Counted from the stretch's first letter, positions 41,500 through 50,703 are shown. The stretch is DNA of 64,000 nucleotides from JAOBAU01 sp034667465 (GCA_034667465.1 JAXDJV010000030.1:204173-268172), one strand, 5' to 3'. Program-made: numbers and translations. Notes: generated from the letters alone by a model not told the origin.

Positions 41500-42012
41500 T
41501 TACGTTGCGCTTTCCGCGGCGGCCGCGGTTTCGTCCGGCTTCCGCCGCATGTCGAAGAACAGCAGCGCGATGCCGACGCAGATGGCGCTGTCGGCGATGT
41601 TGAACGCCGGCCAGTGGTGTTCGCGTCCGCCGAGGCTCACGTAGAAATCGAGGAAGTCGACGACGTAGCGGAAGCGGAAGCGGTCGACGAGATTGCCGAT
41701 CGCGCCGCCGAGGATGAGGTGCAGGCCGACCTGCAGGAGGCGATCGGTCACTGCGGTGCGGAACGCGTAGATGACGACGATGAAGAAGACGGCGATGGCG
41801 CCGAGGTTGAGGACGATCGGCACGAGCGCCGACTCCGCGTTTGCTCCGATGCCGAATGCTGCGCCGGTGTTGCGGACGTGGACCAGCTGAAAGAGATCGG
41901 GGACGAGCGGCACTGCTTCATGCAGATCGATGCGGCTGACGACCAGCCACTTCGTGAGGGCGTCGAGGACGACGATGACGATCGCGAGCGCGAGATAGTG
42001 AATCCGTTTCAC
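41500..42012 (-). CDS. lspA: Lipoprotein signal peptidase (signal peptidase II)
   Basis: 170-residue inner-membrane aspartyl protease that removes the signal peptide from diacylglyceryl-prolipoproteins. Four helices are visible, with the catalytic aspartates in GGAIGNLVDRF and FNIADSAICVG and the family motif VRNTGAAFGI. The GTG start overlaps the ispG stop (GTGA), so the two are co-translated. Its presence fits the lipoproteins in the window, such as LptE. Confidence 0.96.
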   Translation of the reverse strand: MKRIHYLALAIVIVVLDALTKWLVVSRIDLHEAVPLVPDLFQLVHVRNTGAAFGIGANAESALVPIVLNLGAIAVFFIVVIYAFRTAVTDRLLQVGLHLILGGAIGNLVDRFRFRYVVDFLDFYVSLGGREHHWPAFNIADSAICVGIALLFFDMRRKPDETAAAAESAT

Positions 42013-43145
42013 GCGACGGTCTTCTTCTCCTCGATCAGACGATCGAGCTCCGTCCGCACGCGGCCGAGAATCTCGTCGTAGGTGAACTGTCCGAGCGACT
42101 CCTCGCCGCGCTTGAGATTCACGTAGCTCGGCGCGCACCACATGCCGAGGTCCGCGTCGTCGGTCTCGCCCGGTCCGTTTACGCGGCAGCCCATCACGGC
42201 GATGGTGATGTCGTGCTCCTTCGCGTACCGCGTCATCTCTTTGACGTTGTGCGCGAGCTCGATGAACGCTTCGTTTTCGACGCGCGAGCACGACGGGCAG
42301 CTGATGATGTTCAGCCCCTTGTGCTCGAAGCGCGGCACGGAGCGGAAGCGGCCGGTGGCGATGTCGTCGAGGATCTGCCGGCCGATGGTGATCTCGTCGC
42401 CCTTCTTTTCGAACGGCAGAGTGAGCGAGACGCGAATCGTGTCGCCGATGGCGCGGGTGATGAGCTGCTCGAACGCGATGCGCGTTTTGATGACGCCGTC
42501 CGGCGGCATTCCGGCTTCGGTGACGCCGAGGTGCAGCGGAACGTCCGGACGCGCCTCGGCGAAACGGATGTTCGCGTCGATGACCTTGTTCGGATCGGAG
42601 TCTTTCAGTGAGACGACGTACTGATCGAAATTGAGATCGTCGAGCATCGCGGAGTGCTCGAGCGCGGAGTCGATCATCGGCGAGATCGAATCGTCGTGCG
42701 AGTACTGCGAGACCTTCTCGGGATCGACCGAACCGGCGTTCACGCCGATGCGCATCGCACAGCCGTTGTCGCGTGCCACGGCGACGAGATACGCGACTTT
42801 CTCACGGACGTTCTTCTCGCGCTCGAGATGGTAGAGATGGCCGGGGTTGTAGCGCAGCTTCTGCACGAACGGCGCGACCTTCTCGGCGAGCTTGTAGTTT
42901 TCCTGCAGATCGATGACGAGGTTCGCGGAAGTCGATTGGCGGATCTCCGCGAGCGCTGCGACATCTTTCGGGTTGTCGATGGCGATACGGATGACGTCGG
43001 CGCCCGCTTCTTCGAGCAGCTGCACCTGACGGAGAGTGGCGTCGATGTCCTGCGTGCGCGTGGCCGCCATCGACTGGACGGCGATCGGATGCCCGGCGCC
43101 GATGGTTACGGTGCCGATGCGCACTTCACGTGTGGTCCGTTTCAT
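42009..43145 (-). CDS. ispG: 4-hydroxy-3-methylbut-2-en-1-yl diphosphate synthase
   Basis: 378-residue iron-sulfur enzyme of the MEP isoprenoid pathway, converting MEcPP to HMBPP. The TIM-barrel part starts REVRIGTVTIGAGHPIAVQSM. The C-terminal [4Fe-4S] domain has SCPSCSR and, later, GCRVNGPGE, the three cysteine ligands and glutamate of the short bacterial form. ATG 43145 was chosen; a GTG immediately before it is in frame. It forms a coupled unit with lspA. Confidence 0.96.
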   Translation of the reverse strand: MKRTTREVRIGTVTIGAGHPIAVQSMAATRTQDIDATLRQVQLLEEAGADVIRIAIDNPKDVAALAEIRQSTSANLVIDLQENYKLAEKVAPFVQKLRYNPGHLYHLEREKNVREKVAYLVAVARDNGCAMRIGVNAGSVDPEKVSQYSHDDSISPMIDSALEHSAMLDDLNFDQYVVSLKDSDPNKVIDANIRFAEARPDVPLHLGVTEAGMPPDGVIKTRIAFEQLITRAIGDTIRVSLTLPFEKKGDEITIGRQILDDIATGRFRSVPRFEHKGLNIISCPSCSRVENEAFIELAHNVKEMTRYAKEHDITIAVMGCRVNGPGETDDADLGMWCAPSYVNLKRGEESLGQFTYDEILGRVRTELDRLIEEKKTVA

Positions 43146-43202
43146 CACGCGCGATGGTAACGGTTCGGAGCGGCAAAGATTCCGCGCGGCGGCGCGGACG
43201 CT

Positions 43203-43628
43203 TCAGCCCGCGCCGTACGGATTCGCGATCGTGATCTCCATGTGCCGCTCCGGTTTTTCGAGCGCGCGAAATCCGTACTGCGCGTAAAGCCCGTGCGCGT
43301 CGTACGTCAGCAGATGCCAGCGCCGCAGCGACTGCAGCTCCGGATGGCTGCGAATCGCATCCATCAGCGCTTTCGACACACCGCGGCCGCGATGCGACGG
43401 CAGCACGAAGACGTCGCCAACATATGCGAACGCGGCGTAGTCGGTGACGACGCGCGCGAAGCCGACCTGCGCGGCGCCGTCATATGCGCCGAAGCAGAGC
43501 GAGTGCTCGATGGCGCGATCGACGAGCGCGCGCGGAATCCCTTTCGCCCAGTACGACTCTTCGCTCAGGAATCGATGAATGCGCTCGACGTCGAGCTGCG
43601 ACTTGTCGGTGGAAACGGTGATCGGCAT
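43203..43628 (-). CDS. GNAT-family N-acetyltransferase
   Basis: 141-residue acetyltransferase. The acetyl-CoA loop is VLPSHRGRGVSKALMDAI, preceded by YVGDVF, and GLYAQYGFRALEKPERHMEI closes the fold. The N-terminal part (SEESYWAKGIPRALVDRAIEHSLCFGAYDG) matches the small single-domain group often annotated as putative acetyltransferases. Substrate unknown. It lies between ispG and the receiver genes on the same strand, with 31-57-bp gaps. Confidence 0.88.
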   Translation of the reverse strand: MPITVSTDKSQLDVERIHRFLSEESYWAKGIPRALVDRAIEHSLCFGAYDGAAQVGFARVVTDYAAFAYVGDVFVLPSHRGRGVSKALMDAIRSHPELQSLRRWHLLTYDAHGLYAQYGFRALEKPERHMEITIANPYGAG

Positions 43629-43659
43629 GGCGCGCGAAGGATAACCTCCACGCCGCGCT

Positions 43660-44022
43660 TCAGACCCGCTCGCGAATCAGTTTTGTCACCTCGGTGACAG
43701 CGTCGACTCTCGCGACGATGCGCAGCCGGTCGCTGACGCGGCGCCGCACCGAATCGCCATCCGTCGCCACGACGACCACGTTGTCGAGATCGTCGCCATT
43801 CTCCTGCCGGAGCCAGGTGAGCACGCCGAAGCCGCTGCGGCGCGGCAGGTCGCTGTCGATCACGATCGCCGAGTAGTCGCCGGTTCGCAGCTTCTCGATC
43901 GCGTCCCAGCCATCCGTGGCCATGTCGGTGACGAACAACATGTCGGTTGCGGCGTCGCGCGATAGCGCGTCACAGATGACCGGATTCGGCTCGACGACGA
44001 GGATGCGTTCTTCTCTGCGCAT
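43660..44022 (-). CDS. Single-domain response regulator receiver
   Basis: About 120 residues, a stand-alone REC domain. N-terminal ILVVEPNPVICDAL is followed by the phosphoacceptor region AIVIDSDLPRRSG; the switch residue region VVVVATDG is present, but the usual Lys-Pro after strand 5 is not obvious (RIVARVDAVTE), so it may be a partly degenerate receiver. An in-frame ATG nine bases upstream is also possible. The gene follows the SARP-receiver fusion by 38 bp on the same strand and probably shares its mRNA. Confidence 0.8.
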   Translation of the reverse strand: MRREERILVVEPNPVICDALSRDAATDMLFVTDMATDGWDAIEKLRTGDYSAIVIDSDLPRRSGFGVLTWLRQENGDDLDNVVVVATDGDSVRRRVSDRLRIVARVDAVTEVTKLIRERV

Positions 44023-44060
44023 GATGAACATGCTGATTGCACGACTCGTGCGCAGCAAGC

Positions 44061-45197
44061 TCAGCCGCGAAGGACTTTGGCGACGCGGGCGAGGAGCACG
44101 CTGTTCTTAACCGGTTTGCGGATGAAGTCAGCGGCGCCGATCTCGAACGCGCGCACTTCCGGCTCGTCGCCCGGCAGTCCTGACACGAAGATCGCCGGTA
44201 CGTTGACGCCGTTCTCTTTCAGCGCTTCGAGCACGCTGTGGCCGTCGATGAAGGGGAGGTCGACGTCGAGCACCAGCAGATCGACCGATTCCCTTCCGAT
44301 CAGCATCAGCGCCTCCGCGCCATCTTTCGCAAGCAGGACGTTGTATCCGGCGGACTTCAGCACCGCGTTCATCAGCTCGCGATTGAGCACGTTGTCTTCG
44401 ACGACCAGCACTGTCTTACGTGAATCGCCCGCGATCGCGGCCTCGCCGCCGGTGACTTTGCTGCGCAGCTGCACGATCTCGCGATGGAGCGCTTTCGTTT
44501 CGCTGTCGGGCTCGACGCGCAACTCGCGCTTGAGCATCCGGCTGAAACTCTCGAACTGCTGGAGCGCGTTTACGAAATCGCCGCTCTGCATGTAGAGCCG
44601 CATCAGCAGCCGGTTCGTCGCTTCCTGCAGCGGATCGATGCGCAGCGACTTCTGCACCGTCGCAACGGCATCGTCCAACGCGCCGCGGCGCATCTGCAGT
44701 TCCGCCAGCTGTGTGTGCGCGCGCAGCGACATCCGATGCAGCCGGTCGCGCTCCGCGATCGCCCACTGATCGAAACGTTCTTCGTTGATCGTGAAGCCAT
44801 CGAGGAAATCGCCGTCGTAGATGTTGATGGCCTGGGCCAGCGCTTCTTCACTGCCGCTGGCAACGAGTTGCTCGAACGTCGCGACGTCGACTTCGACCAG
44901 CGTTTCATCGAGCCCGAGCAGATCGCCTTCTTCAATGAGGAGCGGATCCTTTGCGGAAAGCTGCGAGAGCTCCTTGCGCAGACCGGAGAGCGTTTGGCGC
45001 AGGCTCTGCCGCGCCTGATCGGGACCGGTGCTGCTCCAGAGCAGCGTCGCGAGCTTGTCGCGAGACACGCGCTGCGACGGACGCGCGCCGAGGTAGGCGA
45101 GCAGCGCCTGCGACTTGCGCGCCGAGATCGTGATCAGCGCACCAGTCGCTGACCGCATCCGCACGTCGCCGAGTAATTCCAGTCTGAGAAGGGGCAA
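44061..45197 (-). CDS. SARP-type (winged helix-BTAD) regulator fused to a C-terminal receiver domain
   Basis: 378-residue regulator. Residues about 1-92 form a winged helix like AfsR/SARP proteins (LLRLELLGDVRMR ... SRDKLATLLWSSTGPDQARQSLRQTLSGLRKEL). Residues about 95-245 form the BTAD helical repeat domain. Residues about 262-378 form a response-regulator receiver with TVLVVEDNVLNREL, the Asp in LLVLDVDLPFIDG and the Lys in FIRKPV. Receivers are usually at the N-terminus of such regulators. A phosphorylation-controlled SARP is the natural reading. No histidine kinase is adjacent. Confidence 0.9.
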   Translation of the reverse strand: MPLLRLELLGDVRMRSATGALITISARKSQALLAYLGARPSQRVSRDKLATLLWSSTGPDQARQSLRQTLSGLRKELSQLSAKDPLLIEEGDLLGLDETLVEVDVATFEQLVASGSEEALAQAINIYDGDFLDGFTINEERFDQWAIAERDRLHRMSLRAHTQLAELQMRRGALDDAVATVQKSLRIDPLQEATNRLLMRLYMQSGDFVNALQQFESFSRMLKRELRVEPDSETKALHREIVQLRSKVTGGEAAIAGDSRKTVLVVEDNVLNRELMNAVLKSAGYNVLLAKDGAEALMLIGRESVDLLVLDVDLPFIDGHSVLEALKENGVNVPAIFVSGLPGDEPEVRAFEIGAADFIRKPVKNSVLLARVAKVLRG

Positions 45198-45277
45198 GCC
45201 GGAAGATTATCGCAGGTTTGCTTTTCGCGTTGCAGGGTCACGATGCTCCGTTTAAGCTCACCGGCCGGAGAGACTTG

Positions 45278-46672
45278 ATGCTCGATACGGCCGCGGCGCC
45301 GATCCTCACTGAAAGACTACGAGTTGCGATCGACACCCAGAACTGGCGTGAGCTGCGGGACGCGCTCACGGAGCTCAATCCTTCCGACGTCGCTGATTTG
45401 ATCCTCGCTCTGCGCGAAGAAGAAGAGGCGTTCGTATTTCGCGTGCTTCCGCGCGATGAAGCGTGGCAGGTTTTTTCCTATCTGCCGCCCGATCACCAGG
45501 AAGGATTGATCGCATCGCTTTCGAACGAGCAGATTCGCTCGGTCGTTCGCTCGATGAATCCGGACGATCGCACGCGCCTGCTCGAAGAGATGCCGGCGGA
45601 AGTGACGCGGCGTCTTCTCGCAACTCTTTCCCCGAATGAACTGAACGACGCCCGCGCGCTCCTCGGCTATCCGGAAGAGACGGCCGGCCGCTACATGACG
45701 CCGCGCTACGTCACCGTGCAACCGGAGATGACGGCGGCCGAAGCGCTCGCGCATATCCGGCGCACCGGACGCGGGATGGAAACGGTGAACGTCGTCTACA
45801 TCCTCGATGCGAAAGGTCATCTGCTGGAGGACGTGCGTCTCGGTTCGCTCGTGCTCGCGGAACCATCAACGCGCGTGATCGATATCGACGATCCGCCGCT
45901 CATCTCCGTCGTGGCGACGGACGATCGCGAAGAAGTGCTGAAGCGATTTGAAAAATACGATCGCGTCGCGCTGCCGGTAACGGACGCCGAGGGACACATG
46001 CTCGGCATCATCACGGTCGATGACGTGCTCGATGTCGCGGAGCAGGAAGCGACCGAAGACATCCAGAAACTCGGCGGTATGGAAGCGCTCGACGCGCCAT
46101 ATCTCAGCGTCGGCATGTGGTCGATGATCCGCAAGCGGGCCGGATGGCTGGCGGTGCTGTTCGTCGGCGAAATGCTGACCGCGACGGCGATGAGTTACTT
46201 CGAAGGCGAGATCGCGCACGCGGTCGTGCTCGCGCTGTTCGTCCCGCTGATCATTTCGAGCGGCGGCAACTCCGGCTCGCAGGCGACATCGCTGATCATC
46301 CGATCGCTGGCGCTTCGCGAGCTTCGTCTCCGCGACTGGTTCATCGTTTTCCGCCGCGAGCTGATCTCCGGCGTGACCCTCGGCATGATGCTCGGCCTGA
46401 TCGGCTTCGTCCGCATCGTGATGTGGGAAAAGATGCACTTCACCGAATACGGCGTGCATTACATGCTGGTCGCGTTCACGGTCTGGTTCGCGCTGGTCGG
46501 CGTGGTGACATTCGGAACGCTGGCGGGAAGCATGCTGCCGTTCGTGCTGCGAAAACTCGGCTTCGATCCGGCGACGAGCAGCGCTCCGTTTGTCGCGACG
46601 CTGGTGGATGTGACGGGGCTTTGCATTTACTTTTCGGTGGCGCTGCTGATTTTGCGGGGGACGTTGTTGTAG
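45278..46672 (+). CDS. mgtE: MgtE-family magnesium transporter
   Basis: 464-residue Mg2+ channel/transporter. The N-terminal superhelical domain (LNPSDVADLILALREEEEAFVFRVLP) is followed by two CBS domains (RYMTPRYVTVQPEMTAAEAL... and LPVTDAEGHMLGIITVDDVLDV), which gate on Mg2+. Five C-terminal helices include the selectivity region PLIISSGGNSGSQATSLIIRSLAL. ATG 45278 has GGAG 7 nt upstream. Divergent from the SARP-receiver gene. Confidence 0.95.
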   Translation: MLDTAAAPILTERLRVAIDTQNWRELRDALTELNPSDVADLILALREEEEAFVFRVLPRDEAWQVFSYLPPDHQEGLIASLSNEQIRSVVRSMNPDDRTRLLEEMPAEVTRRLLATLSPNELNDARALLGYPEETAGRYMTPRYVTVQPEMTAAEALAHIRRTGRGMETVNVVYILDAKGHLLEDVRLGSLVLAEPSTRVIDIDDPPLISVVATDDREEVLKRFEKYDRVALPVTDAEGHMLGIITVDDVLDVAEQEATEDIQKLGGMEALDAPYLSVGMWSMIRKRAGWLAVLFVGEMLTATAMSYFEGEIAHAVVLALFVPLIISSGGNSGSQATSLIIRSLALRELRLRDWFIVFRRELISGVTLGMMLGLIGFVRIVMWEKMHFTEYGVHYMLVAFTVWFALVGVVTFGTLAGSMLPFVLRKLGFDPATSSAPFVATLVDVTGLCIYFSVALLILRGTLL

Positions 46673-46710
46673 ATGTTTGCGGTGTAAACGGACCGAGGTA
46701 CGATCGTTTC

Positions 46711-47106
46711 GTGAACGACGACCTGCTGAAAGTGCTGACGCAATTCCACCGCGAGGTTGTGATCCCCGATATCCGCGAGATTGTTGACTCGCGGCTCGAC
46801 GCGCGGCTCGCTCCGATGCGAGAGGAGATGCTCTCGTCGTTCGATGGGCTATACAAGCGATTCGACCGTCTCGACAGCGAAGTTCAATCGCTGAAAGCGG
46901 CCGTAAATCGACTTGAGGCACGGGTTGCGGACGTCGAACGCCGTCTACTCGCAGTAGAAGAGCGACTGACGTCGGTGGAACGGCGACTCACCTCGGTCGA
47001 AGCCAAACTCGAAGCCGTTGCCCTCCGCGATGAGCTCACCGAATTGAAGGAACGAATCGCGGTCGTCGAACATCGGCTCGAAGAGATCCAGCAATCCCGC
47101 TCCTGA
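46711..47106 (+). CDS. Small coiled-coil protein of unknown function
   Basis: 131-residue protein made almost entirely of heptad repeats (LDSEVQSLKAAVNRLEARVADVERRLLAVEERL and onward), with two near-identical units LTSVERRLTSVE. There is no signal peptide or other domain. The GTG start has no Shine-Dalgarno sequence, and a TACGAT box lies 6 bp upstream. It probably forms a parallel dimer or trimer. The stop abuts the stop of the convergent patatin gene with no gap. Confidence 0.7.
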   Translation: MNDDLLKVLTQFHREVVIPDIREIVDSRLDARLAPMREEMLSSFDGLYKRFDRLDSEVQSLKAAVNRLEARVADVERRLLAVEERLTSVERRLTSVEAKLEAVALRDELTELKERIAVVEHRLEEIQQSRS

Positions 47107-48270
47107 CTACGCTGTCGCCGCCGACGCGCCTTCATCGCTGAAGAACGCGCGCAACTCATCCAGCCGCGCCTCCACATCTTCCTCGCCGATCTCCATCAGC
47201 TTACGCAGATAGTTCGGCTCGAACATCAGCAGCGAGAGAAAGTCGGGAACGTCCGTTTCGTCCGCGCCGAGCGCTCGCGTGAAGAGCTTCATCTGCCGCG
47301 GGAGGTACTTTTCGTATGCGCTGGCGAGTTTGCCGAGGTCGCGTGAAGGGCGGAGCACGCAGAGCTCGATCGGTTTGAAACCGTCGCGTTCCTGCGCCGG
47401 CATTTTCAGCAGCATGTCGTTGAGGCGCTGCATGCGCGCGACGTCTTCATCGATCACATCGAGAAAGATCGCGTTGACGAGCTGCCCGAGGAGTTGCGCG
47501 GCGGGCGGATAACCGCTCACGACCGGCGTCTGCGCTTCGGCCGGAGTTCGCTGATAGCCGGTCGACATCGCGAGGATTCTCGATGCGCCGAGATGCACGG
47601 CGGGGGAGAGCGGAGCGGCCAGACGGATGCTTCCGTCGCCATACCAGCGCTCGCCGATCTGCACCGCCGGAAAGACGAACGGCAGCGCTGACGACGCGAG
47701 TACGTGCTCGACCGTGAGATCGTCGTGTGCGGTGCGGTGATTCGGTCCCTCGTAGTCGTCGAACCGCCGACCCTGCACCCAGCGAACGCCCTGTCCGGTC
47801 GAATAGTCGAGCGTCGTCAGCGCCACTGCCTGCAGCGAGCCGTTCTCCAGATTGCGCCTGATTCCTTCGATGACCTGGCCGCGATTCGGCGTCCTGAAGA
47901 CTTCGCGCAGCAGCGCCGCCAGTGGCGCGGCGTTGAAGAAACCGTGCGGACGGCGACGCATGCTCTTCGGCAGAATCGATGCGAGCGACGCACGGAACGG
48001 CAGCAGCGCGGCGAAGTTCGGACGGAAGATGTGGTGGCACTGCAGGTCGGCCCACATCGCCGCGAGATCATCGACGCGCTCTCGGAGCGATCCTTCGCGT
48101 GCTGCCAGAAAGATGGCGTTGATGGCGCCGGCGGAAACACCGGTGACGATCCGGAAGTTGAGGCCGGGGAAATTGTTCGCGATTCCACGCAGCAGCCCGA
48201 CCTGATATGCCGCGCGCGCGCCGCCGCCGGTGAGCATCACCGCCAGCTCGCCGCGCGGCTTCGGATGCAT
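47107..48270 (-). CDS. Patatin-like phospholipase
   Basis: 387-residue lipid acyl hydrolase of the RssA/patatin type. The oxyanion glycine-rich motif GGGARAAYQVG, the nucleophile elbow GVSAG and the catalytic aspartate in WYGDGSIRLAAPL are in normal order. The start at ATG 48270 precedes PRGELAVML; a GTG eight codons earlier is possible. No signal peptide, so probably cytoplasmic. A C-terminal ~120-residue extension (LIAYEKYLPRQ-type helices) is of unknown role. Confidence 0.9.
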   Translation of the reverse strand: MHPKPRGELAVMLTGGGARAAYQVGLLRGIANNFPGLNFRIVTGVSAGAINAIFLAAREGSLRERVDDLAAMWADLQCHHIFRPNFAALLPFRASLASILPKSMRRRPHGFFNAAPLAALLREVFRTPNRGQVIEGIRRNLENGSLQAVALTTLDYSTGQGVRWVQGRRFDDYEGPNHRTAHDDLTVEHVLASSALPFVFPAVQIGERWYGDGSIRLAAPLSPAVHLGASRILAMSTGYQRTPAEAQTPVVSGYPPAAQLLGQLVNAIFLDVIDEDVARMQRLNDMLLKMPAQERDGFKPIELCVLRPSRDLGKLASAYEKYLPRQMKLFTRALGADETDVPDFLSLLMFEPNYLRKLMEIGEEDVEARLDELRAFFSDEGASAATA

Positions 48271-48374
48271 CGTCACGACTTCTGACAGACTCACGAAAAG
48301 CGGAGTATTCAAACCGGTTGCCAGCTGACTCCGGCACGTACGCCACCGTACGTTGCGGCGGGCGCAAAGCGTCT

Positions 48375-48821
48375 TCAGCCGCGGCCGGGCTTCGCGCGTT
48401 CCCACTCGGCGATCGATCCGCGAACGATCGCGAAGACAGGATGTGGAAGCGGCTTCTTCACCGATGCGATCGACCGGTGCCACCCGGGATTTCTCGCGCG
48501 GAGCTTCGCACGCAAATGCTCCCACTCGAATCGCAGCTGGCCATCGGCGACTTCGATCGATGCCGCGGTCGCCGCCGACGCGATCTTCGAGCGATCGAAT
48601 GAATATCCGCGACGCTCCGCTTCGTCGGCGACCGATCGAAGATACGCGGCGATCGCGGCGTGCGGTTCCGCGTGTTCGCGAAATCGAATCAGCTGCGGAT
48701 GCCGCGTGTAGCCGCGCGTCAATCCGCGCAGAACCGCCTGCGCCAGGAGCGATTCGCGCCAGAGCGCGACGAGCCCGACCGGATCGAGATACCGCGGATG
48801 AATCGACCAGAGGCGCACCAT
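48375..48821 (-). CDS. Pyrimidine-dimer DNA glycosylase-like protein
   Basis: 148-residue protein matching the bacterial pyrimidine-dimer DNA glycosylase/endonuclease V family (Pyr_excise type): VRLWSIHPRYLDPVGLVALWRE, then RGYTRHPQLIRFREH and YSFDRSKI. Relatives of T4 endonuclease V cut at UV-induced cyclobutane dimers using the N-terminal amine; here the residue after Met is Val, so the amine chemistry is not confirmed. Expressed alone on the minus strand. Confidence 0.75.
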   Translation of the reverse strand: MVRLWSIHPRYLDPVGLVALWRESLLAQAVLRGLTRGYTRHPQLIRFREHAEPHAAIAAYLRSVADEAERRGYSFDRSKIASAATAASIEVADGQLRFEWEHLRAKLRARNPGWHRSIASVKKPLPHPVFAIVRGSIAEWERAKPGRG

Positions 48822-48853
48822 CGAAGAATACGCTGCTCTAAGATGTGCGCCGA

Positions 48854-49489
48854 ATGCGACTACTGAATCATCTGTTCGAGAGCAACCGCGCCTGGGCCGA
48901 CGAAGTCACGCGACACGATCCCGAATTCTTTTCGCGCCTGGCGCAGCAGCAAACACCGCAGTACCTCTGGATCGGCTGTTCCGACAGCCGCGTCCCCGCA
49001 AACCAGATCGTCGGTATGCAGCCGGGCGAGATGTTCGTCCATCGCAACATCGCGAACGTCGTCGTCCACGCCGATCTGAATTGTCTCTCCACGATTCAGT
49101 TCGCCGTCGACGTCCTCGGCGTCGATCACATCATCGTCTGCGGCCACTACGGTTGCGGCGGCGTTCTCGCCGCGCTGCGCGACGACAAATTCGGCCTTTG
49201 CGACAACTGGCTCCGCCACGTGCAGGACGTGCGATGGAAACATCAGGCGGAGCTGGCCGCGATCGACAGCGAAGCGCAACGCCACAATCGACTCTGCGAG
49301 CTGAATGTCATCGAGCAGGTCCTGAACGTCAGCCAGACGACGGTCGTACAGGATGCGTGGGGCCGCGGCCGCGCGGTCACTGTCCACGGATGGGTGTACG
49401 ACATTCGCGACGGACTGCTTCGCGATCTCGACGCCACCGCGACCGCTGAAAGCGCACTGCGCACACCGGAGCGCGGCGTCTCGGCGTAG
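48854..49489 (+). CDS. Beta-class carbonic anhydrase
   Basis: 211-residue zinc enzyme interconverting CO2 and bicarbonate. The zinc ligands are in CSDSRV and HYGCGG, and the type is that of E. coli Can (LWIGCSDSRVPANQIVGMQPGEMFVHRNIANVV). Length and motifs are complete. The ATG at 48854 was chosen over an upstream GTG. The next gene (glycerol-3-phosphate dehydrogenase-like) starts 9 bp after the stop, so they are likely co-transcribed. Confidence 0.95.
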   Translation: MRLLNHLFESNRAWADEVTRHDPEFFSRLAQQQTPQYLWIGCSDSRVPANQIVGMQPGEMFVHRNIANVVVHADLNCLSTIQFAVDVLGVDHIIVCGHYGCGGVLAALRDDKFGLCDNWLRHVQDVRWKHQAELAAIDSEAQRHNRLCELNVIEQVLNVSQTTVVQDAWGRGRAVTVHGWVYDIRDGLLRDLDATATAESALRTPERGVSA

Positions 49490-49498
49490 AGAATCGCG

Positions 49499-50638
49499 AT
49501 GCGCATCGCAGTCATCGGCGGCGGTATCAACGGCGCGGGAATCGCGTGGGAACTGGCGCGCCGCGACTACGAAGTCGTCGTGTTCGAAAAGGGCGAAGCG
49601 GGACGCCAGACTTCGTCGGCGACGACGAAGATGATTCACGGCGGATTGCGCTACCTCGAGCACTTCCACATCGGGCTCGTGCGCGAAGCGCTCCACGAAC
49701 GCAGCTGGCTGTTGCGGCATCTGCCGCGGCTCGTTACGCCGATCGAGATTCTCCTGCCGATCTACGACGACAGTCCTCGCCGGCGGTTGACGATTGCGTT
49801 CGGACTAACACTCTACGATCTGCTCGCCGGTCGCGGAAACGTCGGCCATCACCGCGCGCTGAGCGCCGATGAGATCGCCGAGACCGCGCCGCTCGTTCGC
49901 GACGGCCTGCGCGGCGGATTCCGCTTCTTCGACGCACAGGTCGATGATTACGCGCTCGTGCGACTCGTCCTTTCGTCGGCGATCGCGGAAGGCGCGGACG
50001 TGCGCGAGCAGACGCAGGTGACGTCACTCGTTCGCGATGGCGACGGCTGGCTGGTCGGCACGAATCACGGCGACACGACGAAGTTCGACATGATCGTCAA
50101 CGCCGCCGGCCCGTGGATGAATGAGCTGCTCGCCGCGAACGGAATCGTCTCGCGCTACAAACTATCGCTCGTTCGCGGTTCGCATCTGATTCTCGATCAC
50201 GCCATCGGAACGAAAGGATTGCTGCTGCAGTCGAACGCCGATCGTCGCGTCTTCTTCGTGCTGCCGTGGAAGGGAACGACGCTCGTCGGGACGACCGAAG
50301 TCGTGCAGCACGAGCCGGTCGATCGCGTGCGTGCGTCCGATGAAGAGATCGATTACCTGATCAATCGATTCAATCGCTACATCGTCACGCCGATCACGCG
50401 CGCCGACGTCGCAGAGACGTTCTCCGGAGTTCGTCCGCTCGTCGGACGCTCGACGAATCCGAGCGCGATTGGCCGCGAGTACCGGCTCGAACGTCATGGC
50501 AACGTCATCAACGTGTTCGGCGGAAAGATGACGACATTCATGGCGCTGGCGCGCCGCGCGGCGATGCGCGTCGACAACTACGCGGGGCATGCACGGACGG
50601 CGCGCGAGCCGAGGTTTGTAACGAGGCATGAGGTATGA
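49499..50638 (+). CDS. glpD: FAD-dependent glycerol-3-phosphate dehydrogenase-like protein, short form
   Basis: 379-residue flavoprotein. The FAD motif VIGGGINGAGIAWELARRDYEVVVFEKGE is followed by SSATTKMIHGGLRYLEHF, the signature of GlpD/GlpA enzymes, and later FSGVRPLVGR. GlpD proteins are usually about 500 residues with a C-terminal helical domain; that domain is missing. The last five codons and stop lie inside a GAGGCATGAG repeat, which suggests the original 3' end was lost or replaced. It would oxidise glycerol-3-phosphate to dihydroxyacetone phosphate and pass electrons to quinone if active. Confidence 0.75.
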   Translation: MRIAVIGGGINGAGIAWELARRDYEVVVFEKGEAGRQTSSATTKMIHGGLRYLEHFHIGLVREALHERSWLLRHLPRLVTPIEILLPIYDDSPRRRLTIAFGLTLYDLLAGRGNVGHHRALSADEIAETAPLVRDGLRGGFRFFDAQVDDYALVRLVLSSAIAEGADVREQTQVTSLVRDGDGWLVGTNHGDTTKFDMIVNAAGPWMNELLAANGIVSRYKLSLVRGSHLILDHAIGTKGLLLQSNADRRVFFVLPWKGTTLVGTTEVVQHEPVDRVRASDEEIDYLINRFNRYIVTPITRADVAETFSGVRPLVGRSTNPSAIGREYRLERHGNVINVFGGKMTTFMALARRAAMRVDNYAGHARTAREPRFVTRHEV

Positions 50639-50695
50639 GGCATGAGTAAAGGCGCTCGGTTTTCACTCATTACTCATGCCTCATACCTCATGCCT
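50624..50695. repeat. GAGGCATGAG hairpin repeat, copy 2
   Basis: Perfect 26-bp inverted arms (50624-50649 and 50670-50695) built from AGGCATGAGGTATG and its continuation, with a 20-nt loop. It starts inside the end of the dehydrogenase gene and ends 8 bp before dtd. Shorter copy at 3634-3682. Confidence 0.92.
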
Positions 50696-50703
50696 GCTTC
50701 ATC

